A stretch of 64,000 nt of DNA from Kitasatospora gansuensis (GTDB taxonomy: Bacteria; Actinomycetota; Actinomycetes; Streptomycetales; Streptomycetaceae), in the NCBI RefSeq assembly GCF_014203705.1, contig NZ_JACHJR010000001.1:496001-560000 (forward strand), given 5' to 3'. How positions within the stretch are numbered: position 1 is the stretch's first letter; each line of letters opens with the position of its first letter. The notes beneath the pieces are model-generated. The model searched no databases. It was not told the DNA's origin and worked only from the letters and a program-made list of their open reading frames with translations. The position numbers and the translations under genes were made by a program. Of this stretch, positions 1-7,695 are shown in pieces.

Positions 1-540
1 GAGTTCCGCACCGCCCAGCTGGCGGCCAGGCCGTCGCAGGCCGACCGCGACCAGGTGCTGGACGTGCTCCGGGAGGGTGTCGGCAACGGGCAGCTCTCGC
101 ACGACACGTTCGTGCGGCGGATGGAACTGGTCCTCACCGCCAGGAGCCGGGCCGAACTGGCCACGGTGGTGGCCGACCTGCACTCGTACGGGCGGTTCGC
201 CCGGGCGCTGCTGCGCGGGGTGGCCTGGCTGTCGGCGTTCAAGGTCCGGCTGGCGCGGACCTGGGAGACGGAGCAGCTGCCCGGTCTGCGACTGCCGGGC
301 CCGGGTGCCGGGCGGCTGGTGATCGGCCGGCAGACCGGCTCGGGCCTTCGGCTCGGTGACGCCTCGGTGTCGCGCTTCCACGCGGAGCTGCGACGGGAGC
401 CGGAGGGCTGGGTGCTCCAGGACCTCGGCTCCAGCAACGGGACGTACGTCAACGGGCTGCGGGTGGCGGGCGCCGTACTGGTGCGGGCCGGCGACCAGGT
501 ACGGTTCGGACGGCTGGCCTTCCAGCTGGTCTCGGACTGA
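1..540 (+). CDS. DUF1707-FHA domain protein (5' end outside window)
   Basis: The reading frame is open from the first base, and the DUF1707 signature (DRDQVLDVLREGVGNGQL) already begins at about base 46, so the true start lies upstream. The visible 179 residues hold the end of DUF1707 (to about residue 60), a short linker, and a C-terminal FHA domain with the phosphothreonine-binding motifs GR, SxxH (SRFHAEL) and SSNGTYVNG. FHA domains bind phosphothreonine peptides, usually products of Ser/Thr kinases such as PknB. The protein is probably a cytoplasmic signalling adaptor; its partner cannot be seen here. It ends 19 bases before the mepB-like gene. Confidence 0.9.
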   Translation, partial: EFRTAQLAARPSQADRDQVLDVLREGVGNGQLSHDTFVRRMELVLTARSRAELATVVADLHSYGRFARALLRGVAWLSAFKVRLARTWETEQLPGLRLPGPGAGRLVIGRQTGSGLRLGDASVSRFHAELRREPEGWVLQDLGSSNGTYVNGLRVAGAVLVRAGDQVRFGRLAFQLVSD

Positions 541-559
541 CGGAAGCTGTCCTTTGAGA

Positions 560-1114
560 ATGGCGACGAACCGCGAGCACCCCACCGGATTCACACCGTG
601 GCCTGACACCGCACCGGTCCACAGCGATCTCCTCGCGGTGAAAGCCCTCGTCTACGACCCGTGCGGGTTCACCTGCTCGCAGCCGGTCCCCGAAGCCGAG
701 AGTGCCGCATACGCCGCCCACTCCTTCACCCTTGACGGACTGTCCATCCGGTTCCGCGCAGCCAAGACGACCCCTACCAAGGTCGGCCAGTTCGTCACCG
801 TATGGAAGAGGTCCCCGGGCGGTCCCATCCAGCCCTTCGACGCAGCGGACCCCGTCGACCTCTTCGTCATCAGCACCCGCGACCGGCACCACCTCGGCCA
901 GTTCGTCATTCCCATGGACGCGCTCCGCCGGCACGGTGTCGTGTCGGCAGAGGGTTCCGGCGGGAAACGCGCCTTCCGCGTCTACCCGCCCTGGGTGACC
1001 ACCACCAACCGCCAAGCGGGCACGGCGCAGGCGTGGCAGCTGGACTACTTCCTGCACCTGCCCCGGGACGGGTCCATCGACTCCGCCCGCGCCCGAGGGC
1101 TCTACCGCCGGTAG
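560..1114 (+). CDS. MepB family protein
   Basis: A 184-residue protein matching the MepB family over its full length, with the family-type stretch RAAKTTPTKVGQFVTVWKR followed by the acidic DPVDLFVIS segment. MepB is the third gene of the mepRAB locus of Staphylococcus aureus; its biochemical role is not established. I chose the ATG at 560 because the protein from there has the family length and the longer frame upstream only overlaps the FHA gene. No strong ribosome binding site is visible. It converges on the nitroreductase gene with 6 bases between the stops. Confidence 0.85.
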   Translation: MATNREHPTGFTPWPDTAPVHSDLLAVKALVYDPCGFTCSQPVPEAESAAYAAHSFTLDGLSIRFRAAKTTPTKVGQFVTVWKRSPGGPIQPFDAADPVDLFVISTRDRHHLGQFVIPMDALRRHGVVSAEGSGGKRAFRVYPPWVTTTNRQAGTAQAWQLDYFLHLPRDGSIDSARARGLYRR

Positions 1115-1120
1115 GACGTC

Positions 1121-1576
1121 CTACCCGCGCGCGGGCTCCAGCACGAAGACGGGGATCACCCGGTCGGTCTTCAGCTGATACTCGGCGTACGGCGGATACG
1201 CGGCGACCGCGCGCTCCCACCACTCGGCCTTCTCGTCCCCGGTGATCTCACGGGCCGTCATGTCCTGGCGTACGGGTCCGTCCTGGAGCTCCACGTGCGG
1301 GTGGGACGTGACGTTGAAGTACCAGACCGGGTGACTTGGGGTGCCACCGTTCGAGGCCACGGCCGCGTACCGGCCCTCGTGCTCCACCCGCATCAACGGG
1401 CTCTTGCGGATCTTGCCGCTCTTCGCGCCGCGCGTCGTGAGGATGACGACGGGCAGGCCCGTGTCCCAGAGCGTCAGTCCCTGCGTGCCGCCCGAACTCT
1501 CGTACAGCTCGACCTGATCGCGCACCCACTGCACCGGATTCGGCTCGTACTCGCCCTCAAGAGGCATCGCGTTCAC
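1121..1576 (-). CDS. F420-dependent nitroreductase family protein (Ddn-like)
   Basis: A 151-residue protein with the hallmark of the deazaflavin (F420) dependent nitroreductase family: [19 protein letters not shown] followed by a basic and glycine segment ([16 protein letters not shown]) that binds the cofactor phosphate and ring, then [16 protein letters not shown]. The family includes mycobacterial Ddn, which reduces quinones and nitroimidazoles with F420H2. The length is typical. The gene stands alone on the minus strand, so the physiological substrate is unknown. The start ATG at 1576 could instead be the in-frame ATG (MPLEG) three codons in. Confidence 0.9.
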   Translation of the reverse strand: MNAMPLEGEYEPNPVQWVRDQVELYESSGGTQGLTLWDTGLPVVILTTRGAKSGKIRKSPLMRVEHEGRYAAVASNGGTPSHPVWYFNVTSHPHVELQDGPVRQDMTAREITGDEKAEWWERAVAAYPPYAEYQLKTDRVIPVFVLEPARG

Positions 1577-1715
1577 CCCGTCGTCGCGTCATGAAGTGTG
1601 GTGCCTCCCACGCCGCCCGGAGACACCTCCCAGCTGAAGCACCCTATCGGTGCCACCCGCGTGTTCGCGTCGGACGCGCGGTGGCCGTTCGGTGGCCTCA
1701 CAGGAACATGCCGAG

Positions 1716-1746
1716 GCTGTCGGACCGGCAAGCCCGGTCCGACAGC
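1716..1746 (-). terminator. Hairpin terminator after the SDR gene
   Basis: A perfect 13-base inverted repeat (GCTGTCGGACCGG at 1716-1728 and its complement at 1734-1746) with a 5-base loop lies just past the stop codon of the minus-strand SDR gene. It has no T-run, as is common in actinomycetes. Confidence 0.75.
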
Positions 1747-1754
1747 AGCCGGTG

Positions 1755-2477
1755 TCAGGCAAGTGCGGCTCCGCCGTCGAGGGTGAGCACCGTGCCGGTC
1801 GCGTAGCCGTTGCTCAGGAGGTAGAGGTAGGCCGCCGCGGCCTCCTCGGGGTTGCCGACGCGCTGCACGGGGAGGCCGCTGCCGTGCGCTTGGAGGAAGG
1901 CCTCCGGGTCGGGCACGGTGCTGTCCCAGAGCTCGGTGCGGATCGCGCCGAGGCGGACCGCGTTGACTCGCAGGGGGGCGAGTTCGAGGGCCAGGGCTCG
2001 CGTCAGGCCCTCGACGGCTGCGGTGACGCTTGCGCCGAGGGAGGCTCCGGGGGCGGGCCGGGTGGCGAAGGCGCCGGAGGTGAAGGTGATCGAGCCGCCG
2101 GGACGGAGCTTCGGCGTCGCGTACTTCGCGGCGAGCAGGGCACCCCAGAAGCGGCGCTCGAAGAACGCTCGGGACTCCTCGGCGGTGAGGTCGGCGAGCG
2201 GCTTCAGCAGCAGGGACTCGCCCGCCGTGTAGACGAGGTGGTCGAACTCGCCGATCCGGTCGAAGAAGGCGGCGAGCGCGGCGTCGTCGGCGACGTCCAG
2301 CACGATGCCTTCGGCCGGGCCGCCGAGCTTCTTCACTGCCAGGTCGACCCGGCCCTGGTTGCTGGAGGCGACGACCACGTTCGAGCCATGAGCCGCTGCG
2401 GCCTGCGCAACGGCGAATCCGATGCCGGAGGTACCACCTATGACGACGACACGCTGGGTGTCCGCTGTGTTGTTCAT
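1755..2477 (-). CDS. SDR family oxidoreductase
   Basis: A 240-residue classical short-chain dehydrogenase/reductase. The N-terminal NAD(P) motif GGTSGIGFAVA starts near residue 14, an acidic stretch VLDVADD near residue 60 binds the adenine, and the catalytic region near residues 130-150 reads TSGAFATRP. The usual YxxxK is degenerate: the expected Tyr and Lys positions lie in SLGASVTAAVEGL, with no Tyr-x-x-x-Lys visible. It may therefore not be a standard catalyst. It is divergent from an AraC-type regulator whose start is 96 bases away, a frequent arrangement for SDR genes under AraC control. Confidence 0.88.
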   Translation of the reverse strand: MNNTADTQRVVVIGGTSGIGFAVAQAAAAHGSNVVVASSNQGRVDLAVKKLGGPAEGIVLDVADDAALAAFFDRIGEFDHLVYTAGESLLLKPLADLTAEESRAFFERRFWGALLAAKYATPKLRPGGSITFTSGAFATRPAPGASLGASVTAAVEGLTRALALELAPLRVNAVRLGAIRTELWDSTVPDPEAFLQAHGSGLPVQRVGNPEEAAAAYLYLLSNGYATGTVLTLDGGAALA

Positions 2478-2573
2478 GGGGAGGACGCTACGTGTCGCGA
2501 ACGAGACACTGAATAGCCTGAAGTCTTGATTCCCTGTCTGATCGTCTCGCTATCAGCACGCTAGGGTGAACGC

Positions 2574-3515
2574 ATGGACATACTCAGCGACACGCTCGCG
2601 GCCCTGCGCACCGGGCGTCCGTCCGTTGTCCGGACCGACGCGCGGGCGCCGTGGGGTGTGCGCTTCCAGCCCATCGCGGGAGCCGGGTTTCACGTCGTCG
2701 TCGAAGGACACTGCTTTCTCCTGCCGGTCGGCGGCGATCCGATAGCCCTGGGGCCCGGCGACGTCGTGTTCCTGCGGCGCGGCACCGATCACGCCATCTG
2801 CGACGCGGTCGCCAGCGAGTTGGTCCCCTTCGAGCCCGACCGCGTCGACAACTCCTCGCCGATCGGGCGTTTCACCATCGACGGCAAGGGCGCTCGCAGC
2901 GTGCTGGTGTGCGGGGCCTACCACCTCGACATCGACCGGCCGCATCCGCTGCTCGGCGACCTCCCGGAGGTCATCCACCTCCCGGCCGGCCCCGGTCGCC
3001 ATCCGGCGCTGCGCTCGGCGGTCGACCAGCTCTGCGCCGAGATCCAGCGGCCTCAGCCGGGTTCGGACTCCGTGGTCACGGCGCTCGTCGATCTGCTGCT
3101 TCTCTACATCCTGCGGTCCTGGTACGCCGAGTTGCCCAGGGAGCAGACGCAGGGCTGGGCCTCGGCGCTGAACGACCCGTTGATCGCCCCGGCACTGAAA
3201 GCGATCCACGACGACCCCGCGCACCCGTGGACCGTCGAATCGCTGGGGAGCCGGGCCGGGCTGTCGCGCGCCACGTTCGCCCGGCGGTTCACCACGGTGG
3301 TCGGCGAGCCGCCGCTCAGTTATCTGACGACGTGGCGGATGGCCATCGCGGCGCGGATGCTGCGCGAGACGGTCGACTCGCTGAGCGCCGTGGCCGAGCA
3401 CGCCGGCTACACCTCGGAATTCGCGTTCGCGAAAGCCTTCAAGCGGCACTTCGGCACCCCGCCCGGGGCATATCGGCGAGAGCGGCGGACGGCGCCGGCC
3501 TCGCTGTCGGTCTGA
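2574..3515 (+). CDS. AraC family transcriptional regulator with cupin N-terminus
   Basis: A 313-residue regulator. The first ~190 residues form the cupin-type ligand domain of the AraC-binding/cupin_6 family (FLLPVGGDPIALGPGDVVFLRRGTDH), and residues ~200-300 carry two helix-turn-helix motifs (WTVESLGSRAGLSRATFARRF and LSAVAEHAGYTSEFAFAKAF) ending in the family motif FGTPPGAYRR. It most likely controls the divergent SDR gene. Such AraC/cupin plus SDR pairs often respond to small aldehydes or ketones, but the inducer cannot be read from the sequence. Confidence 0.92.
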   Translation: MDILSDTLAALRTGRPSVVRTDARAPWGVRFQPIAGAGFHVVVEGHCFLLPVGGDPIALGPGDVVFLRRGTDHAICDAVASELVPFEPDRVDNSSPIGRFTIDGKGARSVLVCGAYHLDIDRPHPLLGDLPEVIHLPAGPGRHPALRSAVDQLCAEIQRPQPGSDSVVTALVDLLLLYILRSWYAELPREQTQGWASALNDPLIAPALKAIHDDPAHPWTVESLGSRAGLSRATFARRFTTVVGEPPLSYLTTWRMAIAARMLRETVDSLSAVAEHAGYTSEFAFAKAFKRHFGTPPGAYRRERRTAPASLSV

Positions 3516-3533
3516 CTGTCTTTCAGCGCGAGG

Positions 3534-3803
3534 TCAGCCGCCGAGGTGCCAGAGGGTGCCGTGGCCGGCGTTGAGGGTGGCGGCCAGCACGATCAGGTCG
3601 GCGGCGCCGAGGGTCAGGCCGAGGAGGGCTCGGCCCCGGCGGCGGGTGCCGCGGGTGAGGGCGAGGGTGGCCAGGACGAGGGCGCACGGGCCGAGCACCA
3701 GGTTGAAGAAGAGCAGGCCCAGCAGACCCAGGACGAACGAGGCGACGGCCATGCCGTCCACATCGCTACGGGTGTGCGTGCGGGTGAGGGTGGCGCTGTC
3801 CAT
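3534..3803 (-). CDS. DUF4190-like small membrane protein
   Basis: An 89-residue protein with two hydrophobic helices (about residues 16-40, AVASFVLGLLGLLFFNLVLG, and 61-78, LLGLTLGAADLIVLAATL), as in the DUF4190 family of small actinobacterial membrane proteins. The frame runs further upstream, but the ATG at 3803 is preceded by a good Shine-Dalgarno (AGGAG at suitable spacing) and matches the family start, so I use it. It lies 28 bases after the 51-residue membrane protein gene, so the two are probably one operon. Function unknown. Confidence 0.8.
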   Translation of the reverse strand: MDSATLTRTHTRSDVDGMAVASFVLGLLGLLFFNLVLGPCALVLATLALTRGTRRRGRALLGLTLGAADLIVLAATLNAGHGTLWHLGG

Positions 3804-3831
3804 GGTGGTGACTCCTAATCCGACTCGGGAT

Positions 3832-3987
3832 TCAGTGGCGCCGGGCGCGGGCGAGCTGCTCGCGGACGGCGAAGGCGGACAGCCAGGCGACGATGGCGCA
3901 GCAGGCGGCCGCGAAGACCGGGCCGGAGGCGTGGACGGCGGCACCGCCCAGCACTGCCAGGGCGACGAGCACGGCTAGGAGTGACAT
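3832..3987 (-). CDS. Small membrane protein (51 aa)
   Basis: A 51-residue protein, mostly two short hydrophobic segments (LLAVLVALAVLGGAAVHA and FAAACCAIVAWLSAFAV) and a basic tail (REQLARARRH). The ATG at 3987 follows an AGAGG ribosome site; the longer upstream frame has an unrelated composition. It is the first gene of a minus-strand pair and is divergent from the TetR gene at 4118, with palindromic sites between them, so TetR control is likely. No function can be assigned. Confidence 0.65.
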   Translation of the reverse strand: MSLLAVLVALAVLGGAAVHASGPVFAAACCAIVAWLSAFAVREQLARARRH

Positions 3988-4032
3988 CTGCGGGGCCTCT
4001 CGGTTCGGTCGGGTCTGCGGGGTGGCGGCATT

Positions 4033-4105
4033 CGGCGAACACTTGGGATGACAACTGTTCGCCGACTTCTCCACTCTACGCTGGCCAAAGTCAGCAAACA
4101 GTTGT
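4033..4105. promoter_or_regulatory. Divergent operator region with two dyads
   Basis: Between the small-protein operon and the TetR gene lie a perfect 9-base inverted repeat (CGGCGAACA at 4033-4041, TGTTCGCCG at 4056-4064) and a second dyad AAACA-GT-TGTTT inside GCAAACAGTTGTTT (4094-4107). ACAACTGTTCGC (4051-4062) and GCAAACAGTTGT (4094-4105) are near-exact reverse complements. This is a plausible binding site for the adjacent TetR protein; binding is inferred. Confidence 0.6.
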
Positions 4106-4117
4106 TTACTGAATGAC

Positions 4118-4744
4118 GTGAGTCACACCCTGGGGCCCAGGCAGGCCCAGAAGCAGCAGACCCGGCGCGCCCTCCTCGACGCCGGGCTGCACCTCCTGGA
4201 GGCGCAGAACCTCAGCAGCCTCGGCGTCCGCGAGGTCACCCGCGAGGCCGGGATGTCCCCGGCGGGGTTCTACCGGCACTTCCGCGACATGGCCGACCTG
4301 GGCGTGACGCTGGTCGAGGAGTCCCTGGCCAGCCTGCACGGGATGGTGCTGGCGGTGCTGGCCGGGCCGGACGACGCCGAGGAGCTGATCGACCGCGCGG
4401 TGGACGTCGTCGCCCGGCACGTCCGCGAGCACCGCGCCCACGTCCGCTTCCTCGCCCGCGAGCGGCACGGTGGCGTACGGCCGGTGCGCGAGGCGATCGG
4501 CGCGGAGCTGGCCCGGTTCGCCGACGAGGTCGCCGCCGCGCTGGCGGAGCAGCCGGTGTCGGAGGGCTGGAGCCGGGAGGACCTGCTGATGCTGGCCGAG
4601 CTGTACGTCGAGCACCTGGTCTCGACCGCGACGGCCTTCCTGGAGGTCCCCGAGGACCACCCCGACGAACTGCGGATCAGCCTGCGGGCGCGCCGCCAGC
4701 TGCGCCTGATCAGCGTGGGCCGCCGCCACTGGCGCGACTCCTGA
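4118..4744 (+). CDS. TetR family regulator, FabR-like
   Basis: A 208-residue regulator with an N-terminal TetR helix-turn-helix (residues ~12-58: LGVREVTREAGMSPAGFYRHF, where the conserved FYRHF marks the recognition helix) and a helical C-terminal ligand domain. The AGMSPAGFYRHFRDMADLG stretch resembles the FabR/DesT branch that senses acyl-CoA or acyl-ACP, so a link to membrane lipid composition is possible but inferred. The GTG at 4118 starts the frame; the nearby ATG at 4113 is out of frame and stops at once. It probably represses itself and the divergent small membrane proteins. Confidence 0.88.
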   Translation: MSHTLGPRQAQKQQTRRALLDAGLHLLEAQNLSSLGVREVTREAGMSPAGFYRHFRDMADLGVTLVEESLASLHGMVLAVLAGPDDAEELIDRAVDVVARHVREHRAHVRFLARERHGGVRPVREAIGAELARFADEVAAALAEQPVSEGWSREDLLMLAELYVEHLVSTATAFLEVPEDHPDELRISLRARRQLRLISVGRRHWRDS

Positions 4745-4859
4745 CGGAGCGTCGGGCCCGGCATTCGGCGTCCCCGACAGCCGTCGGTCGGCTCCTCCCG
4801 ACAGGGCCGATGTGCGCGATCTCTTGGCCTCGGGCTGTCGACCAGGGTAGACATGGCAT

Positions 4860-7583
4860 ATGGCCCGTAATTCCGGTCGATCCCGGGCCCCGTCGGTCCC
4901 CGAGTCCCCCGGTCGGCGCCCGCACGGCGGACGTGAACGCCCCCCGGCACCACCGCAGCGCCTCCGGGCCGCGCTCAGGACGCGCAGCGTCGCGGGCCAG
5001 GTCTTCGTCCTGCAGGTCCTGATCGTGCTCCTGCTGGTGGCGGGCGCCGGGACGCAGATGGTGATCCAGGCGCGCCAGGACACCGCGACCGAGGGCCGGA
5101 ACCGCTCGCTGGCGGTGGCCGAGACCTTCGCGGCCTCGCCCGGCATCGTCGAGGCGATCCGCTCGCCCGACCCGACCGCGGTGCTCCAGCCCAGGGCCGA
5201 GGCCGCCCGGATCAAGTCCGGCGTCGACTTCGTCGTGGTGCTCAACACCGACGCGATCCGCTACACCCACCCGATGCCCGACCGGATCGGCAAGAAGTTC
5301 GTCGGCACCACCGCCCCCGCGCTCGCCGGTGAGTCGATCACCGAGGAAGTGAACGGCACCATCGGCCACCTGGTGCAGGCCGTGGTGCCGGTCACCGACA
5401 GCGGCGGCCAGGTGGTCGGCATGGTCTCGGCGGGCATCAGGACCAGCCGGATCAGCGACAGCGCGGCGAAGCACCTGCCGATCCTGCTCGGCAGCGCGGC
5501 GGCGGCCCTGGCCCTCGCCCTGGCCGGTTCCGCGCTGGTCAGCCGTCGGCTGCGGCGGCAGACGCACGGCCTCGACCCGGCCGAGATGACCCGGATGTAC
5601 GAGCACCACGACGCGGTGCTGCACGCGGTCCGGGAGGGCGTCCTGATCATCGGCGGGGACGGCCGACTGCTGCTCGCCAACGACGAGGCCAGCCGCCTGC
5701 TCGCGCTGCCCGCCGCCGCCGAGGGCCGGCACCTCTCCGAGCTGGAGCTGGACCGTCCGGTGGCCGCCCTGCTGCTCCCCGGACGGACCGTCACCGACGA
5801 GGTGGTGGCCTCCGGGGGCCGGCTGCTGGCCGTCAACGTCCGCCCCACCGACCGCGACGGCGGCCCGCCCGGCCTGGTGGTGACCCTGCGCGACTCCACC
5901 GAGCTGCGGGCGCTCTCCGGCAAGGCCGACCTGGCCCGGCACCGGCTCGAGCTGCTCTACGACGCGGGCCTGGCGGTCGGCAGCACGCTGGACGTCTCGC
6001 ACACCGCCCAGCAGCTGGCCGGGGCGGCCGTCCCCGGCTTCGCCGACTACGTCACGGTCGACCTCGCCGAGGCCGTCCTGCAGGGTGACGAACCCGAACC
6101 GGGGGCCCGGATGCGCCGGGCCGGGCTGAGCGGCATCGGCGACCAGGCCCCGTTCCACCCGATCGGCGCGAGCGTCCCGGTGGTGCCGGGCACGCCGCGG
6201 GCCCGCGCCCTGGCGGCCGGCCGGTCGGTGATCGAGGACGACCTGACCGAGGCCCTGAACGCCTGGCGGGAGTACGACGCGCAGCGCGTGCTGAAGGTGC
6301 GGGAGCAGGGCGTGCACGCGCTGCTCGCGGTGCCGCTGCAGGCCCGTGGCGTGGTGCTCGGCATCGCGACCTTCTGGCGCGGCGGCGAGCGGGGCCCGTT
6401 CGACGAGGAGGACCGCTCGTTCGCCGAGGAGCTGGTCGCCCGGGCGGCGGTCTCCATCGACAACGCCCGCCGGTACACCCGTGAGCACACCATGGCCGTC
6501 ACCCTGCAGCGCAGCCTGCTGCCGGGCAGCCTGCCGGAACAGAACGCGCTCGACGCGGCCTACCGCTACCTCCCGGCGCACGCCGGCGTCGGCGGGGACT
6601 GGTTCGACGTCATCCCGCTGCCCGGCGCCCGGGTGGCGCTGGTGGTCGGCGACGTGGTCGGGCACGGCCTGCACGCCGCCGCCACCATGGGCCGGCTCCG
6701 CACCGCCGTGCACAACTTCTCCTCCCTCGACCTGCCGCCCGACGAACTCCTCGGCCACCTGGACGAGTTGGTCAACCGGATCGACCAGGAACAGGGCACC
6801 GACGGCCAGGCCCCGATCACCGGGGCGACCTGCCTGTACGCGATCTACGACCCGGTCTCCCGGCGCTGCTCGATGGCCCGGGCCGGCCACCTGCCGCCCG
6901 CCCTCGTCCACCCGGACGGGACGGTGGAGATCGTCGACTTCGTGGCCGGACCGCCGCTCGGCCTGGTCGGCCTGCCGTTCGAGACCGCCGAGCTGGAACT
7001 GCCGGAGGGCAGCAGCCTGGTGCTCTACACCGACGGCCTGGTCGAGCACCGCGACCGGGACATCGACCTCGGCCTGGACCTGCTGCGCTCGTCCCTGGCC
7101 CGCCCCGGCCGCAGCCCCGAACAGGTATGCGACGACGTGCTCGGCGCCCTGCTGCCCGTCAACCCCACCGACGACATCGCCCTGCTGGTGGCCCGCACCC
7201 GGGCTCTGCCGGCCGAGCGGGTCGCGGTCTGGGACGTACCGCCCGACCCGGCCGCCGTCCGTACCGTCCGGGCCCAGGTGACCGCCCAGCTCGCCGACTG
7301 GGGGCTGGAGGAGCTGGAGTTCACCACCGAGCTGATCCTCAGTGAGCTGATCACCAACGCGATCCGCTACGGCGTCCCGCCGATCCAGGTCCGGCTGCTC
7401 CACGACCGCATCCTGATCTGCGAGGTCTCCGACCGGAGCAGCACCTCGCCGCACCTGCGTTACGCGGCCAGCACCGACGAGGGCGGCCGCGGGCTCTTCC
7501 TGGTCGCCCAGTTCGCCGAACGCTGGGGCACCAGGTACACCGGCAGCGGCAAGGTCATCTGGGCCGAGCAGCGGCTGCCCTGA
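4860..7583 (+). CDS. Membrane-anchored sensor with PAS, GAF, SpoIIE-type phosphatase and HATPase domains
   Basis: A 907-residue multidomain signalling protein. A membrane helix (residues ~45-67), an extracellular sCache-like sensor (~70-205, of the type found in DcuS/CitA) and a second helix (~207-228) are followed by PAS (~245-350), GAF (~365-530), PP2C-like SpoIIE phosphatase (~545-770, with GGDWFDV, GDVVGHG and TDDIALL metal-binding Asp/Gly motifs) and a C-terminal anti-sigma-type HATPase (ELITNAIRYG and GGRGLFLV). In this family the phosphatase dephosphorylates an anti-sigma antagonist (SpoIIAA-like) and the ATPase resembles RsbW, so it probably links an external ligand to sigma-factor control. 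TTGGCC/TAGACA elements just upstream could give a nearly leaderless transcript. Confidence 0.93.
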   Translation: MARNSGRSRAPSVPESPGRRPHGGRERPPAPPQRLRAALRTRSVAGQVFVLQVLIVLLLVAGAGTQMVIQARQDTATEGRNRSLAVAETFAASPGIVEAIRSPDPTAVLQPRAEAARIKSGVDFVVVLNTDAIRYTHPMPDRIGKKFVGTTAPALAGESITEEVNGTIGHLVQAVVPVTDSGGQVVGMVSAGIRTSRISDSAAKHLPILLGSAAAALALALAGSALVSRRLRRQTHGLDPAEMTRMYEHHDAVLHAVREGVLIIGGDGRLLLANDEASRLLALPAAAEGRHLSELELDRPVAALLLPGRTVTDEVVASGGRLLAVNVRPTDRDGGPPGLVVTLRDSTELRALSGKADLARHRLELLYDAGLAVGSTLDVSHTAQQLAGAAVPGFADYVTVDLAEAVLQGDEPEPGARMRRAGLSGIGDQAPFHPIGASVPVVPGTPRARALAAGRSVIEDDLTEALNAWREYDAQRVLKVREQGVHALLAVPLQARGVVLGIATFWRGGERGPFDEEDRSFAEELVARAAVSIDNARRYTREHTMAVTLQRSLLPGSLPEQNALDAAYRYLPAHAGVGGDWFDVIPLPGARVALVVGDVVGHGLHAAATMGRLRTAVHNFSSLDLPPDELLGHLDELVNRIDQEQGTDGQAPITGATCLYAIYDPVSRRCSMARAGHLPPALVHPDGTVEIVDFVAGPPLGLVGLPFETAELELPEGSSLVLYTDGLVEHRDRDIDLGLDLLRSSLARPGRSPEQVCDDVLGALLPVNPTDDIALLVARTRALPAERVAVWDVPPDPAAVRTVRAQVTAQLADWGLEELEFTTELILSELITNAIRYGVPPIQVRLLHDRILICEVSDRSSTSPHLRYAASTDEGGRGLFLVAQFAERWGTRYTGSGKVIWAEQRLP

Positions 7584-7695
7584 GCGTGCCTGGGCTGAGC
7601 CTCCACACCGAGCCGCGTGTCACCGGCGGTCACGTTCCGTTGTTGCGTACCGTCAGAGCGGTGACGAACCGCCCCTGACGAGGAGACCGGCTTCC

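Noticed and set aside
4710..7454. A minus-strand frame of 914 codons opposite the SpoIIE-type sensor
   Set aside because: No recognisable domain; antisense to a protein with Cache, PAS, GAF, phosphatase and ATPase motifs.
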